NCBI GenBank assembly: GCA_030512295.1
Contig: JAULSR010000001.1
Location: forward strand, 8,145,001-8,209,000
Direction: 5' to 3'
Source: Bombardia bombarda
Lineage: Eukaryota > Ascomycota > Sordariomycetes > Sordariales > Lasiosphaeriaceae
Length of the DNA stretch: 64,000 nt
The position numbers and the translations under genes are program-made. Below, piece after piece: positions 32,981 to 45,687 of the stretch; the first letter of the stretch is position 1; each line of letters starts with the position of its first letter. The notes beneath the pieces were generated by a model. It made no database searches and was not told the DNA's origin. It saw only the letters and a list, made by a program, of their open reading frames with translations.

Positions 32981-35900
32981 ACCACGGATTCGTCGTTTTT
33001 CTATATCGGACGGGTACTGAACAAACACTCTTGGTTCGTTGTACTCCGTACAATGCAAGACGAAGCGCAGACTGTGACGACTGACGAGAGCGACAGCACC
33101 AAGCCAATATGCACGCACGTGTAAGTCCCGACCGAGCCGCCCCGACGCGGCGCGGCAACAAGCCGAGCATCCTTGTGCATGTGGAGCGGCCGCCGGGCGG
33201 ATATACGAGACGAGCAAGCAGCACCCACCACAAGAAAAATGTGACGATGGTGTGTGAGAGAGTCGCCGTCGTTGTCGCTTGCTGCATACATACGATGCTA
33301 TGCGATGCATAATATGCGCTGGAACGTGGAACATGCCATCGTCATCTCCCTTAATCCATACTCACGAAACGTCAATTGGACTCTCGGAGTTCCGGATTAG
33401 GTAAATTCATTGAGTGATAACCACTCCATGGCCGGCTGGCTGGCTGGCACTCACATATTATGCTGACTCTGACTGCGACGGCAGGTTCCGAGTTCCAACA
33501 ACTTTCTACCGGCCATGGTATTCGGCCATGGTAACACTGGCGGGGGGGGCGGCCGTTGGAGTCCAGCATGTCGGGACGAGCAAGATTCTGACCTGCTTCG
33601 ACCTTGCCTTAGGTCTCCTTCCTGTCGGGTAGCTGACTAGGTGGGCGGTAAGCCAGGCCGATCACTTTCTCTCTCCATTTCGAGAAAGAGAAAAAGAGGG
33701 ACGAGACAGACGAAATGCTCTGATGACGTGGTAGTATTGTGCAATGGGCTCCGCAGCAGGTGGTCACCTCACCGTGCCATGGACCGAGAGTTAAACATGC
33801 ATAGCCAAGCGGGGGTGCTTCTCACTTGCTGGCGCCTATCACAGGTTGGGCCGGTGCATATGGTGTACGGGACAAGTTACGCATCGCATATGCATCCATG
33901 CTTCAGGCAGCTTCCTTTCTCCATTCTTGGAAGCCTTCTCGACGAAGCGGTGAGAGGAGAAGGGAATAATAGCCTGTCGCCAGAGGGGAATGGAGTAGGC
34001 TGAAAAGGTCTCACGGACCCGACAGTCTGGGACTGTCATCAACTGACAGGCCGCTATTGGCAGCTCAAGGTCGCGCGAGCAACTCGACAGGAGCAACAGG
34101 CGGTATTGAATAGCTTACGGAGTCGGAGTGGGTGCCTTCCGCGCCGCAGCCAGGCAGGAAAGAACGGGAGGGTTGGCAAGGGACCCCCAGAACCCAAAGA
34201 AAGATCCCAGAGGAGCGCGACGGCAGAGGAGGGGGGATGGTCCATGTTGAAATTATCTCCGTTTCGACTCTGGAACTGATGTCTTTGATTGCGTCCGCCC
34301 GAGCCCGACCGAGTCAGCCCGAAAATAGTCGGTCGTCTCAACTGATTCGTGTAGCACTTCGGTCCCCGGTCAAAGTGGGCAAAATGGGATCCAGCAGCAG
34401 GGTATATTCAGATCACCTGGATGGCACGGTGGTAAGCTGGGGGTCGGCCACCCTGGGGCTTCGTTAGCTCAGTCGGCTACAACGCTACTAAGAGCTATTG
34501 TCGTGATTGCCTCAGTAATTTAGCTAACCACTTGGAAACTTATCAGCCCACAGTAGCCTGGAACTTCCCTAACGGGATGGATGTATTTTCCCAGATTGCT
34601 CGGCTCCACTTCGGTCCGTTCAAAGAACCTCCAGACGAGACCCATTGGTTCCAGCGCGCCGGCGCTGCTTCTTGGCGCTTCCAGCGGTGCACTCAACGCG
34701 CAAACACGGCTTTGTTCCAACTGTCATGTGCGATCCATCCCGCCAAAGCTGATCGAGGCGGCGAGGCGGCGAGGCGGTGTCGTTTGCTCGGTGTCTGGAC
34801 TCTGATCTCTGGAAGGGCAAATGAGCTTGGCATTCATCGGCAATGCCATCATCACATCTTGCTGTCCCATCTCCACAGTAGTGTACACAGTAAGCGGCTG
34901 ATGGCGGGTTTCTCCTTCTGTCGTCTGAAGGTGGGCACGTGGCTTGGGCACGCGTCGGGAACGCCTAGGTAGAGGCGGGAGAACATTTCCAGTTTTTGTG
35001 AAGATCAGGGTCACTCCTTGTACACTGTAGATCTGTCGCCTTAGCTCCAATATCAATAGGTTAGGTCAATAATCCACTAGGCACGTCCGTAAGTATCCGT
35101 AAATTATCCCATACCGTTTGCTGTCATCGCATGGCATTGAGACAGGGCCCTCCATCTCGGGCTCGGGATGAAATGCACTTGGACGATTGAAGAACAAGCT
35201 TGCGCACTCGCTATGCTTCCTCGCTTCTTACCAGCTTCCATAGCCGTGAAGTGAAGGTTGGTGTTGCACCACCACCTAAGGTCAGCTCCTAGGTACGGGA
35301 TACAAAGGACTGGGTACCGGCCGGGATCTGCGGGGTCGAGTTGTTGGTTGACGCTCGCTGGGAGTCTGCATAGAGACGGTCAGTCCACTCGGTAACTGAC
35401 TGAATGCTCATCAATTTGCAGTAGAGCGACGTGTCGACAATGGAGACGATCAAAACTGGACGCGGGCGGGGCTGTGGAATCGTCCCCGCACTACACAGTA
35501 ATGAGCCGGTCACCTGGGACAATGTCCATGGAGACTGCCAACTGCCACTTCGGGGGTCAGATTGCTGTAGATCCAGTAGCACCTTCGATTTGCCTCTCAT
35601 AATATCAAGGTCGAAATCCTGGAGCTATGAGAGTGCGTAACGATGCGATAATGGTTCGATGATACGTTTCCCAAAGAGGCGCTCGTCAATCAGTCAGTCG
35701 TTGCGGGCTAGCGCTAGCGGCAGTGACCAGTTCGACAGGATAGCAGCAGTAGCCAGAAGCAAAAGCGCAATCAATTAACGTGTCAGCTCCAGCGAGTCAA
35801 GAAACACGCCACGCCACCCTTCCCGACGATGTGCGACTGTCAAGTGTCAATCGGGCAGGGGAGCACCGGGAGACCACCGAGACCACCTCGTCGCCATCGA

Positions 35901-38900
35901 GGGCGCTAAATCGCGCAGCAGCAGGGGGAGTCTAGTGGGGGTTATGTATTGGCTCGAGGATTTTATCCGGCATTTTGGAACACAATATCCTTTGGAGATT
36001 CTGGTTTTTGGTAGCGCCCAATAGAAACGGCGCCCCCTTCAGTCGTCTCTCCTCAGTTCCTCGCCTACTACAGTCTAGTCAGCCAAAACGTCGATGTCGA
36101 TGATTTGTACTCTACTGTGTAGCCGCAGCGAGACGTGGTCTGGTAACAAACAGAGTTGTGCAGACGGCGACCGCGACGAGATGTTTGGTAGACAATTGCC
36201 TGCCCCCGTAACCCACCTGCCCCAACAACAGATTTCGACTTGCCTGATTAGGCTGGTCGACGCCGGCGAAGGATGCACGCGGCATCTGCAGACTGCAGAG
36301 CGATGTGTGGTGTATGCAGGCTAGCGGACTCCTGCTCTTCGGCTAGACCAAACAGACCAGACTGGCCAATTCGACAGCGGACCAGTCTCACACAAAGTCG
36401 CATCCAACCGCCGACGTTGAGCAACAGACGGTGTTCATCACGGCCCTCCCATCCTATTAGCTCCCAGCCATCAGGTTAGAGGCGGGCGATGGACGGCGAC
36501 ATATCCGTGTGGTGGTGACAGTGTAAGTCGTGATGGTTCCAACTGCAGTGCTAGTTATTGCACCGGTAGAGCTATCCCCCGGGCGGGGTGGGCGGACCCG
36601 TCTAGGTGGAGGGATGGTTTCCTTTCGTCCGTTTACATAACCGGAGGCCACTGGTTCAGGTTAAGTAAAGTAAAAGAAAGGTAGCTGGAAGCTAGAGGAT
36701 AGAGGGAGGCAGTTGATCAGAGCTGCGCACGGCTTGAACCGTCGTTCTGCATATATCAGTCAGGTAAATAAGGCATCACCCACACTGGCAATTCTGGCAC
36801 TGCCCATCAATGATACACCTTGACATTGGCGGGCTTGGAGGTGCCGTGCCGAGAGCGTCGGGTATCCCCTCCCCTCCCTCCCTCTCCCCAGCCATACGGT
36901 AACTCGAACGCCACCACCCAACAGCCGGTCAACGTTTGATTGGTACCGTGGGGGGCCCCTTGCGCGCAGTCAGTTGATGAAGTCGAAATTCAGACCCTTC
37001 TGCTGTTGGGGTTGCCATGCATCAGGTCGGGTTCATGAGTCGGACGAGTAAATGGGTTAGCGAGCAGCGTCTCCGAGTGCACAGTTCGGTACGGTGCGGT
37101 GCGTGTGCGTGCTTGAGTGGTGCTGGAGTGGTGCAACAGAGACGACTCCAGAGTGCTGACGGTGCTACGCTGCTAGGGAACATAGTGGATGATTTGTTGG
37201 TAAAGCCATATGGAAAGCTACGCGAGCAGCGAGACCCGACGGGAGGTGGTGCGCATTCCGTACCGCTGTCCAGCCCACGGGGCGGGTGCTGCTGGTTAGA
37301 CGTAAGGCAATCTGTGGTGTACGGTACGTGTGTATACATTACATACGTCAAGCAAGGTACTCCGGTACCTTGGCTGTCCCAGTGTGTGTGCCGGCGGCAG
37401 GAGCATCCACTTTGGCTGGCTTTGACTGGTTTGACTTGTTTGGGCCGTTTGACTGGGGTGTTGAGGAGGGGGGACGAATGCGGACCACTCATGATCGAGA
37501 CCCGCTCGACGTGAAAAATCTGGGAGTCGGGCGATTTTCCCGTTTCGACGGTAACCCATGGCCATGGCCAGCCATGGCAGGGGGGCGGCCCCGCAGTCAC
37601 AACTTCCAACGGAGGGGCATGAACGGTGACTGGTCCGCTCCTGCTTCTGGTTCACCCAGAGAGCTTGTTGGCCGACTTGCACCCACACTCACCCAAGCAA
37701 TTGGGATTCCAAACCGCAACTTCCGTTCGGTCGCCAAGTTGGGCGACAGCCGTTCCTCGGAAGGCGAGCCAAGGGGGACAGAACCTCCCTAGAGTTTGGC
37801 AGTCCATACCGCTGGTTATTTCGAAGGGAGTATCGAAGGCTGGCTTTTTCTCTTGTTTGCCAGTTGGTGCTGTGTACACCAGTGTACAATCGCCGTTTTG
37901 AGGGTTGAGTCGAAGTGCTCAGGTGGTATTCGTATGTACCTCAGTACCGCAGTACCGCAGGACTTGTGTCGCCCCAAGTTCGTCGTTCCCGTCCGTCCCA
38001 TTGTCCCTAGCAGCGGTGCCCCATCCCCATTCCCACCGCACCGGGACCCGTCAGTGGCAAAACGGAGCCAGGAATTCTTGGAGGCGCGTGCCCTGTGAGG
38101 AAGATCAAGGTCGATGGAGTTCGTAGGTAGATGAGAAAGGAGGGTACGAATGCTGGTTAAACTACCCGCTGCACGATCTGATTGATGGACGAAAACGGGT
38201 GCTCGTGTCCATCACTGCCCGACTGGGTAGTCTCAGGCAATGCAATGGCTCTTAAACGGATGTGAATGGATGTGGCAATCAATCGGGGCTTGACGACGGC
38301 GGCAGGTTGATCAGGGTCTTGACCAGTCCTTGACAGGCGCTATTGATAAGTGGTGGCCGTCTGTATTCTGTAAGTACCCAGCTGCCCTGGACGGGATATC
38401 GTGCCTGCCCTGGCGGGCTCCCTGGCTCGCCCTCCCGTCTCTCCTCGTAGGTTGCTCCTGCCCTTTGCTTTCTGCAACCTTGACCGGTGCTGCCCCGTGT
38501 TCCACAATTTGGCGTGGACACCAGACCTGTCGACACTATTGCTAGCGTGCTGCATGCTCCCTCGTTTTCCATCTGGTGCTTGTTGCTTGCTTGCTTGCTA
38601 CTGCAAGACTAACTTACACTAGCCTCTTCCACCATTGCGTCTCTGCGACGGGCCCTGGGACACTTTTCTTCTCTCTTCCCGCGCCAACGCAGCTAGGAAC
38701 CTAACCTAGACCTAACCAACCTGCTCTCTTCGTCCATCAGCTCCTGTCATCTCTGCCTTTCTCCTCGAGACCAACACACCCACTGCATTGCATTGCTGCC
38801 ACCATCACCCACAGCCAGCAGCAAGCAAGTCGACGTGGACGAATCCATCAGCAACCACCCTACCCTCTTATACTCGAAGCAATTCGTTTGGATTTCTTTC

Positions 38901-39334
38901 TCATCCCATCCTTGGCATCCAGCTCTGCCATAGCCGGACGCTTTCTCGTTGCAAGGGCAAGCATTGATCGGCGGGGTTCGACTAGGAAACGCATTGCAGC
39001 GTTTGGGTCTCAGCTCCTCTTCCCGGGCGCCTGGGCAGACTAGACAACCTCCCAATCGCCGTCCTCCATTAATCGCCAGTCAGATTTCCCCGGAAAACAC
39101 AGTGTCGGGCCTCGCTGCATCATCTCGCCTGGAATCCATTTTGTGTTTCCAATTGCCTGCACCAGTCAACTCGACCGTCTGTCATCGCCTGGACTTTTTG
39201 TTCCATATTACTAGAAAAGCTGCACATCCACAAACCACGCCCTCAATGACTGCGTAAAAAACCGATCTACAACCCACCACCTATTATTCGCCAACCCACC
39301 CATCAACCATCACCATCTGCCAACCGACTTCGAC

Positions 39335-40558
39335 ATGAGTTCACCAGCGCAAGCGGGAACTTCGGTTCCCAAGGAGAAGAAAGGACTGGGACGCATGCTC
39401 TCGAGAGTAAAAACTGTCTTGAAAAAGGCAGACCCATCCAGGCGGTTGTCAACGCTCGGCGGTACAAAGGCCGGGCCTTCGACTGCTGCTCCTGTCGCAC
39501 CAACTGGTGGTGTCACTTCTAGGTAATTAATTCGCACTCTTCCTAGCCTCCCAATAGTGTCTAGCGTGCATTGCTATAGCATTGCCTATCCTCACTCCTC
39601 AATGCGTCACGGCGCCACTTATACGTGCTAAATTCTAATCATTGTTATAGCGAACCTGCGCCTCCTGAGACCGGCACTGTCAAGGCTCCTGAGCCTCTCG
39701 CGGCGAACACCACCAAGCTACCGAGGTCTCAAATCTTCGAGGAGCGGGCGAAGAGGCTCGGTGAGCTCTATGGATTGGAGCTGAAGCCCAGCGAGTGGCA
39801 CTCGACCGACGGACATGCCCTGCGTATGGAGAAGCCTATCAGAATGCGGGTCCATCGCAAATGCCATCTTTGTGAAACCTCCTTCGGTCTTGGAAAGGAG
39901 TGCCAGAAGTGCAAGCATACGCGTTGCAAGCAGTGCCCGCGCGTGCCGCCTAAACGAACCGAGGCGGAGAAGGAGGAAAGCCGCAAGAAGAGGGCTGCGA
40001 TCCTGAAGGAGCGTGCGGATAGTGCTCCCATCATGCCCGACTGGAATCCTTCGCCCAAGAAAATCATCTTGAAGAAACCTGCCAAGACGGGCGGTCAGGA
40101 TCTCGTCCATAAGAAGCCGCGGCAGCGCGTCCGAAGAAGCTGCTGCCAGTGCACGAAGCTCTATTCGACGGGCGTCAAGACGTGCGACGGCTGCCAGCAT
40201 GTTCGTTGCACGGATTGTCCTCGCGACCCGTAAGTTTTGCGAATCTGTCTGCCATCTCATCCTAACTAGGACGATGCTAATACATAATCTGTACAGATCA
40301 AGGAAGGACAAGTATCCGTATGGTTACCCCGGAGATGAGTTTGGAGCAAAGGTTGGCCATTATTCATGCCATCACTGCAAAACAATATTCTCGTCACATC
40401 CATCAGAGGAAACCGATTGCCCTAACCCCGAATGCGCGCACTCGAAGTGCACGTCTTGCGAACGACTGAAGCCCAGGAGGGTGGAACCCGAACCCGACCC
40501 GGAGGTGTGGAAGAGCGTACAGGTCAAACTAGAAGGGTTAAAGCTCAGCAGCAAGTGA
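39335..40558 (+). CDS. Protein with three tandem six-cysteine zinc-type modules
   Basis: Exons 39335-39522, 39651-40229 and 40297-40558, all with GTAA donors and phase 2 junctions; 342 residues. The first ~60 residues are basic and Ser/Thr-rich (KKGLGRMLSRVKTVLKKADP). Three modules follow with the shared pattern C-x2-C-x9-13-C-x2-4-C-x4-C-x2-C: CHLCETSFGLGKECQKCKHT and its end at about residue 140; a second after the basic linker RQRVRRS (about 240); and a third near the C-terminus (CHHCKTIFSS to CTSC). The modules should each bind zinc, as in zinc ribbons or RanBP2/RING-like knuckles. Between modules 1 and 2 is a Lys/Arg-rich stretch with a likely nuclear signal. I do not recognise a named family. 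It sits alone between two long gene-poor intervals. Confidence 0.8.
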
Positions 40559-42305
40559 CATTAGCTGAGTGTCATTGTCGCCCACCACATCGGACAATGG
40601 CATCTCACGCACGCATGCAACAGCAGCTTGCGACCAGCCGGGACAAGGGACGAATCGAACGAACTAAAAAAGCAATCAGGGGTCAAGGCGGCCGGTGTCT
40701 TGCTCTTTTCATTTCTCATTTACCGGATGGATGCGTGTCTTTCGATTGCATGATACTCTTATCTTTTTCAATTTTCTTTTCTAGCATATGAAACCTATTT
40801 TCTTTTTCTGTGCGTGCCACGACACACGACCTTTTACCAATTTCTTGAGAAGATCATCAGTTTCAGCATTTAGCGATTGAATTCATCACCCATTTTGCCC
40901 GTCTATTCACCAACAAAACCATGACGACCACGAAAAAATACTATTTATTCCCGCTTCGACTATTTAAGACGGTACATAACCTGCATATATCCTTAGCACA
41001 CACACACACACCAGACATACAGCCATATACACACGCGAACGGCGGCCACGAATCATTACGAGTTACGGAAACGGGTCAGTTGCCTCACGAAACATTGCAT
41101 CTGGAGCATCAAGGCGCTTTGCTTTTCTGGCATTGACATTTTGTTCTCTAAGCGGTATTACGGAAGCGAAAGGTTTTGTTTTTGATGGATTCGTTTGATA
41201 CCAGGCCATTAGGCACGGGCGGTGGGGTGGAAGAGGGTTTGGCTAGCTGGGTGAAACACGTCAGTTGGAAGAGGACGGTTAGAATGTGGAGGGAGCAGAA
41301 GGGGTTCGGCGCGGAACAATATTGTGGTATGCGTTCACATGCCCATGATAAGCTGTCTGTCTGTCTATCTATATTCTACTACCCATATTGTCAGAAAGAT
41401 ATCTACCGTGTGGCAGGCTCTGACACGACAAGCTGATAATACGACAAGTGGCAAGGGTGTGACAAAAAAGGCGTCGAGGCCTGTAGTGGGAGTTGATGTG
41501 GATGTGGATGTTGCATGCGGACTTGGCTATGGATGTGTTTCCCTCGATGTGGTTCATTTTATTCAATCAAAGAACTCGAGTCTGGACGGGTATCAGCCCC
41601 TAAAAAACAATGCCATGATGACTTTCTCTCTCGTCTCGTCTCGTCTCGTATCTCGTCAAAGTATACAATGGACCATGTACCGGCACAGGTCCTTTTCCCT
41701 CCTTCCAACCAATAAGTCATGCTGCAAGTCATGTGCTTCGCGGTTGCATTATCACATTGCATTGCATTGCCGTTGCAGGTCAGCAATCAAATACGTCTGT
41801 TCAGCTCACTCCCACTGCTTGGTACGTACGTTTTAATCTATGTCGTCAGCTGTGAATATCAGGTAGATAGGTAGGTAGTATTATCAATTCCCAGTAACGT
41901 TCAATCAGCCACCGAGCGAGCCATCTGGCTGGGCTGGGCCGGGCTGGGCGGCTGGCTGACTGACTTAATCGCATCCATCTATCCTTCCGTCTGACGACAC
42001 TTTCTTCTTTTCTATTTTTTCCCCCTTTTCGACGCCTTTACCCGCTCAATTCCCCGACTCTAGGCTTGGCTGCGTTCGTATTGTAGATAACTAACAACCA
42101 GTCAAGCTAGCTTGATAGTGGTGGTGGTGTTATGTCAGACACCAGACACCAGCCACCACCATCACACCATCATCATCATAGCTACCTAGGTAGTGGTAGG
42201 TGACGTTGAACCCACCAACCAGTCAGCGGGCACCTACCTACACACTTTATCTCGGGCACCACAGCATGGGTACATGATCGAATCGAGAAACTGACAAGAA
42301 ATAAG

Positions 42306-42319
42306 AAAAAAAAAAAAAA
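42306..42319. repeat. Homopolymer (A)14
   Basis: Fourteen consecutive A bases about 36 nt before the GT repeat. Confidence 0.85.
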
Positions 42320-42355
42320 TCGCCCAGCCGGGTGCTCGGGTGGGCGGTTAGGGGA

Positions 42356-42383
42356 GTGTGTGTGTGTGTGTGTGTGTGTGTGT
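42356..42383. repeat. (GT)n microsatellite
   Basis: Fourteen uninterrupted GT units. Confidence 0.9.
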
Positions 42384-44029
42384 CCGCCACATCCACCCCT
42401 CCCCGCCCCCAACGTTTGTCGTCAGCGCCATCGGGATTGATGACAAAATTTGTTGCCCATTCTTTCCCTTGTTGTCTTTTTTCTTTTGTTGGGGACGGGA
42501 ACAGGGGGAGGCAGGTTTACGCTTTTGGGCCTTTTTACCCCCCTAGAGGTTTTATTACCCTCCCTCCCTCCCTCCCTTTCCAAGCCGTCGGGTCACACGC
42601 GTCACGTCACGAAGGGGTGGTTTAAGCTGAACTTATTGGTGTGTTTGTTAAAGGCAAGCACATGGTGGGTGCTTAATAACGTGTTTTGTAATGCTTTTGC
42701 ATTTTTCTACTGTAGGTATTGTCTTGTTTGAAGTTGGGATGGCCAACCTTTGTGAGGTTATGCCTTGATGAACTACCCACTTGAGGGTGCACGGTGTTGT
42801 TTGCCTTTTCACTTGATACCTGTTATTCTAATATTAAAAATGTGTTTGTTGTTTCGTGACAATGGCGGCAGCGGCCATGTTTCGCGACCTTTGCATTGAC
42901 CTGAATGAAACCCAGTGGAGTGGAATACGATGATACACCCGACGTTAGGTGACGGGCAACCGACATCAACGCACCCGAGCGCGTGGGTTGGCGCTTATGA
43001 TTATGGCCCCCGCAGGGAGGGGAAGTGGGGATGGATATGTTGACGGATGGAGCGGTGAGATTTGGTCAGTTACAAAAATACAAAAAAGTGACCAAGCTCA
43101 TGAGATGCCATGTCTTAGAAAACCCGACTGAGAAAAGAAAAGAAACCCGCAATTCCCAACCGCGCGGTCTCACGAGCATAATCCATCCATCCCGACGAGC
43201 TGGACGCTGGGAATTGATCGTCGGTGTGGGTTTTGTTAGTTGTTGCACATGGATTATCAGAGGGCGATATTATCTTGGCAGTCAGGGTTGGAGGTGTGTG
43301 TTGTCATGCACAACATCCATTTGGATCGATCATCGATCGGGCCTTCTGCTTTTGATTTTCACCCCTTGCTTCTGTCCACTTGGGTTTGTTATACACAGTA
43401 GGTCAATGTCTTCCATCTTTTTTTTTGCCTTTTATGTTACGTATGTTGCTGTCTCGGTACCTGGGCCTGGCCAAACAATAGGCGGTCAGACCTGCGATTC
43501 GTGCCCAGCCCAGCCCAGTCTCGCCAGTCCAGCCGCTCGGAACCGACATGCGCTAAGGAGAGACGGATCCCCCTATAAATCAATGGGCATGGATGGATGA
43601 TTATGCGGAGTACGGCGGTGTGACCGTCAACGGCCAAACGGTGCCCGACTCCGTAAAACTTAGTGAGCGGATCCGTATATTCCGCATTGAGATGCTGTTG
43701 GTGGTTCGGAGCCGAGGGGAGCCAACTCCGCATCTCACAAGATAAGTCAATTTATTACCTGAACACATGGAACCAACAGGCATTCATCGGATAACCACAG
43801 ACCCCAAGCTAAGGCAGTCAAAGTCGGTAGGTCACATTTCAGGTACATTACATGTCCCAAGCAAAACCCGAAACCCCACCTAAAGGATCCGAGCCGCTAT
43901 CACATCGCATAAAATCATACACATGTCATGCATAGCATATGCTCGTGTGGAAAAATCTAGTGTTCTCAATGCCATGTATGTCTTTCTCTTGCTAGGAAAG
44001 TTAGAGTCTTTTTTCCCCTTTGCATTCTC

Positions 44030-44066
44030 GGCCGCCTGAGCCGCCTGAGCCGCCTGAGCCGCCTGC
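44030..44066. repeat. 9-bp minisatellite GCCGCCTGA
   Basis: About four tandem copies of the 9-mer GCCGCCTGA, the last incomplete. Confidence 0.85.
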
Positions 44067-44111
44067 TACTCTACGCGTTCTTACTTCCCCCCGGTACCGA
44101 GCCGAGGGTCT

Positions 44112-44138
44112 AGACCCAGACCCAGACCCAGACCCAGA
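44112..44138. repeat. 6-bp tandem repeat GACCCA
   Basis: About four and a half tandem copies of GACCCA. Confidence 0.85.
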
Positions 44139-45388
44139 GCCTCCATCCGCTCTGTTGGTAATAAGCCGATCCTACAGGCAAAGATCCCGAGCCTAATTCA
44201 TCTCACGTAGCGCCTCCTTCACTCTACCTTTTTTCTACCTTCCTCGTTCCCATCTGATTTTGTCCCGGAATAATCTGCCCGGATGGCGGACAGGGCTGCT
44301 GCGTGTGGCTTGGGCCCAGGCCCAGGCCCATCTAATACCGTCGTGGCCAGAACCATGGTCAAGTGTTGTGGAGATGGTTTTGTTTCCTCGATCCTTCATC
44401 CATATGTGTGTGTGTGCATTGACGCCAACGTAGGTAGCTTCCTTTTCACCCGAATTTATATGGGTACAGCAGCAAAACCTAACTGATACAATACCACCTC
44501 ACACGCATTTCCCCGCTCCTTGGCTCTTCTTCAGGTCCGAGTCCCAAGTCCCCGGATACACCACCGTCGCAGTGAACAAAAAAGGATCATGGCGACATGT
44601 GCTCCATGCATACAGACGAGCCGTGCGTATGCGGAGCTCGAAAACGTTCGTGTCTCTTGTTCCCCTATCTACGTATGTAATGACACGTACTAGACTTCCT
44701 CGCTTACGGCATATGTACCAACTTTAGTTTGTTTACAAGCGAGGGGGACAATGCATACATATATTGATCCTTACTTGAACGGGTGCCTTGTCGAACACGG
44801 ATAGTGTCCCCCTGACTCCGTTTTCACAACCTAAGGCTAAGGTAGGCATGTAGTAGATACCTGGCCGAATGGTTACCATATGCGTTTGATCAAGAGGATG
44901 AACTTGTTGGTGGTCTACTTGGGCGCTGGACTACTTTTTGATGACGAAAGCTTGGAGGATATCTCAAACTACTACTGCCTGCCTCTTCCAGATAGGTACC
45001 TAGCTAGACTAGGTTTTTGAGGAGAAAGCTGTAAAATTCCTTGTAGTGCATCCATTGTTTGATGAGACTAAGCTTGCTCTCTGGCAACAACAAAAACAAC
45101 TTAGGCACTCGAAAACTTAGTACTATCGCCTGATTCATATGATAAGATTTCAGAGTCAACATCTAGTGCTTCTTGAATCTCCGGAAACCTTGGCAAATGC
45201 CACCCCATTAAGCAGTCCTAAATCTGAAGTCTGCTGTTCATCTCATATCCTGACCTGGATTCGCCACGTTGCTGTGCTTTTTCTTTATAAGACTGTCTGG
45301 TGCTTATGATACTTGTAGATGTGGTTAACCAGCGCCTAGGTCTCTTTATTATTGTCGGGAAGCCAAGTCAACTGTCATCTCTTTCTTT

Positions 45389-45391
<3 letters not shown>

Positions 45392-45436
<45 letters not shown>

Positions 45437-45483
45437 GTCTCTCTCTCTCTCTCTCTGTCTCTGTCTCTCTCTCTCTTTCTCTC
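45392..45483. repeat. (CT)n microsatellite with GTCT interruptions
   Basis: A pyrimidine tract of about 90 nt built from CT units with a few GTCTCTGT interruptions. It lies between the gene-poor region and the 3' end of the Clr2-like gene. Confidence 0.9.
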
Positions 45484-45558
45484 CCCCTCTGCCCATCCCC
45501 GATCATCTCACCCACATATGGCCCACCCATATGATATCATCTTGCCACAAATCAGTCT

Positions 45559-45583
45559 ATCCATCCATCCATCCATCCATCCA
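45559..45583. repeat. (CATC)n microsatellite
   Basis: About six tandem CATC units, the same unit as near 32955. Confidence 0.85.
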
Positions 45584-45687
45584 CCTGCATCAGATCCCTC
45601 CAGTCCAAAGACCCATCAACCTCCAAGCAACGAGACTTGTAGCATATATGCCCCCCACAAACGGCAGGAAATCGAGCTCACCTACCC

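Larger units (their letters stand above)
29945..39334. other. Gene-poor region of about 9.4 kb
   Basis: I cannot support a gene here. Open frames are short, have no domains and lie in all six frames. The interval includes the promoter of the caspase-like gene, a (CATC)n tract near 32955-32980, GC-rich patches around 31500-31900, and a pyrimidine-rich stretch from about 38400 to 39334 that looks like the promoter and leader of the next gene. A three-codon upstream ORF (ATG ACT GCG TAA, 39246-39257) precedes that gene's start. Confidence 0.5.
40559..45687. other. Gene-poor, microsatellite-rich region of about 5.1 kb
   Basis: No gene is supported. The frames at 43025-43600 and 45300-45845 are created by low-complexity or random sequence. 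It contains poly-A, (GT)n, (CT)n, (CATC)n and two short minisatellites listed separately, plus the perfect palindromes CTACCTAGGTAG (42182-42193) and TAGGTACCTA (44993-45002). Confidence 0.5.

Noticed and set aside
34447..34520. tRNA-like start (TAGCTCAGTCGG, a perfect A-box match)
   Set aside because: No GGTTCGA B box or foldable acceptor, anticodon and T arms follow within 90 nt, so it is not a tRNA gene.
43025..43600. A 191-codon open frame in the gene-poor region
   Set aside because: It has no domain, signal or conserved-looking text, contains repeated unlikely residues, and no supporting splice structure.
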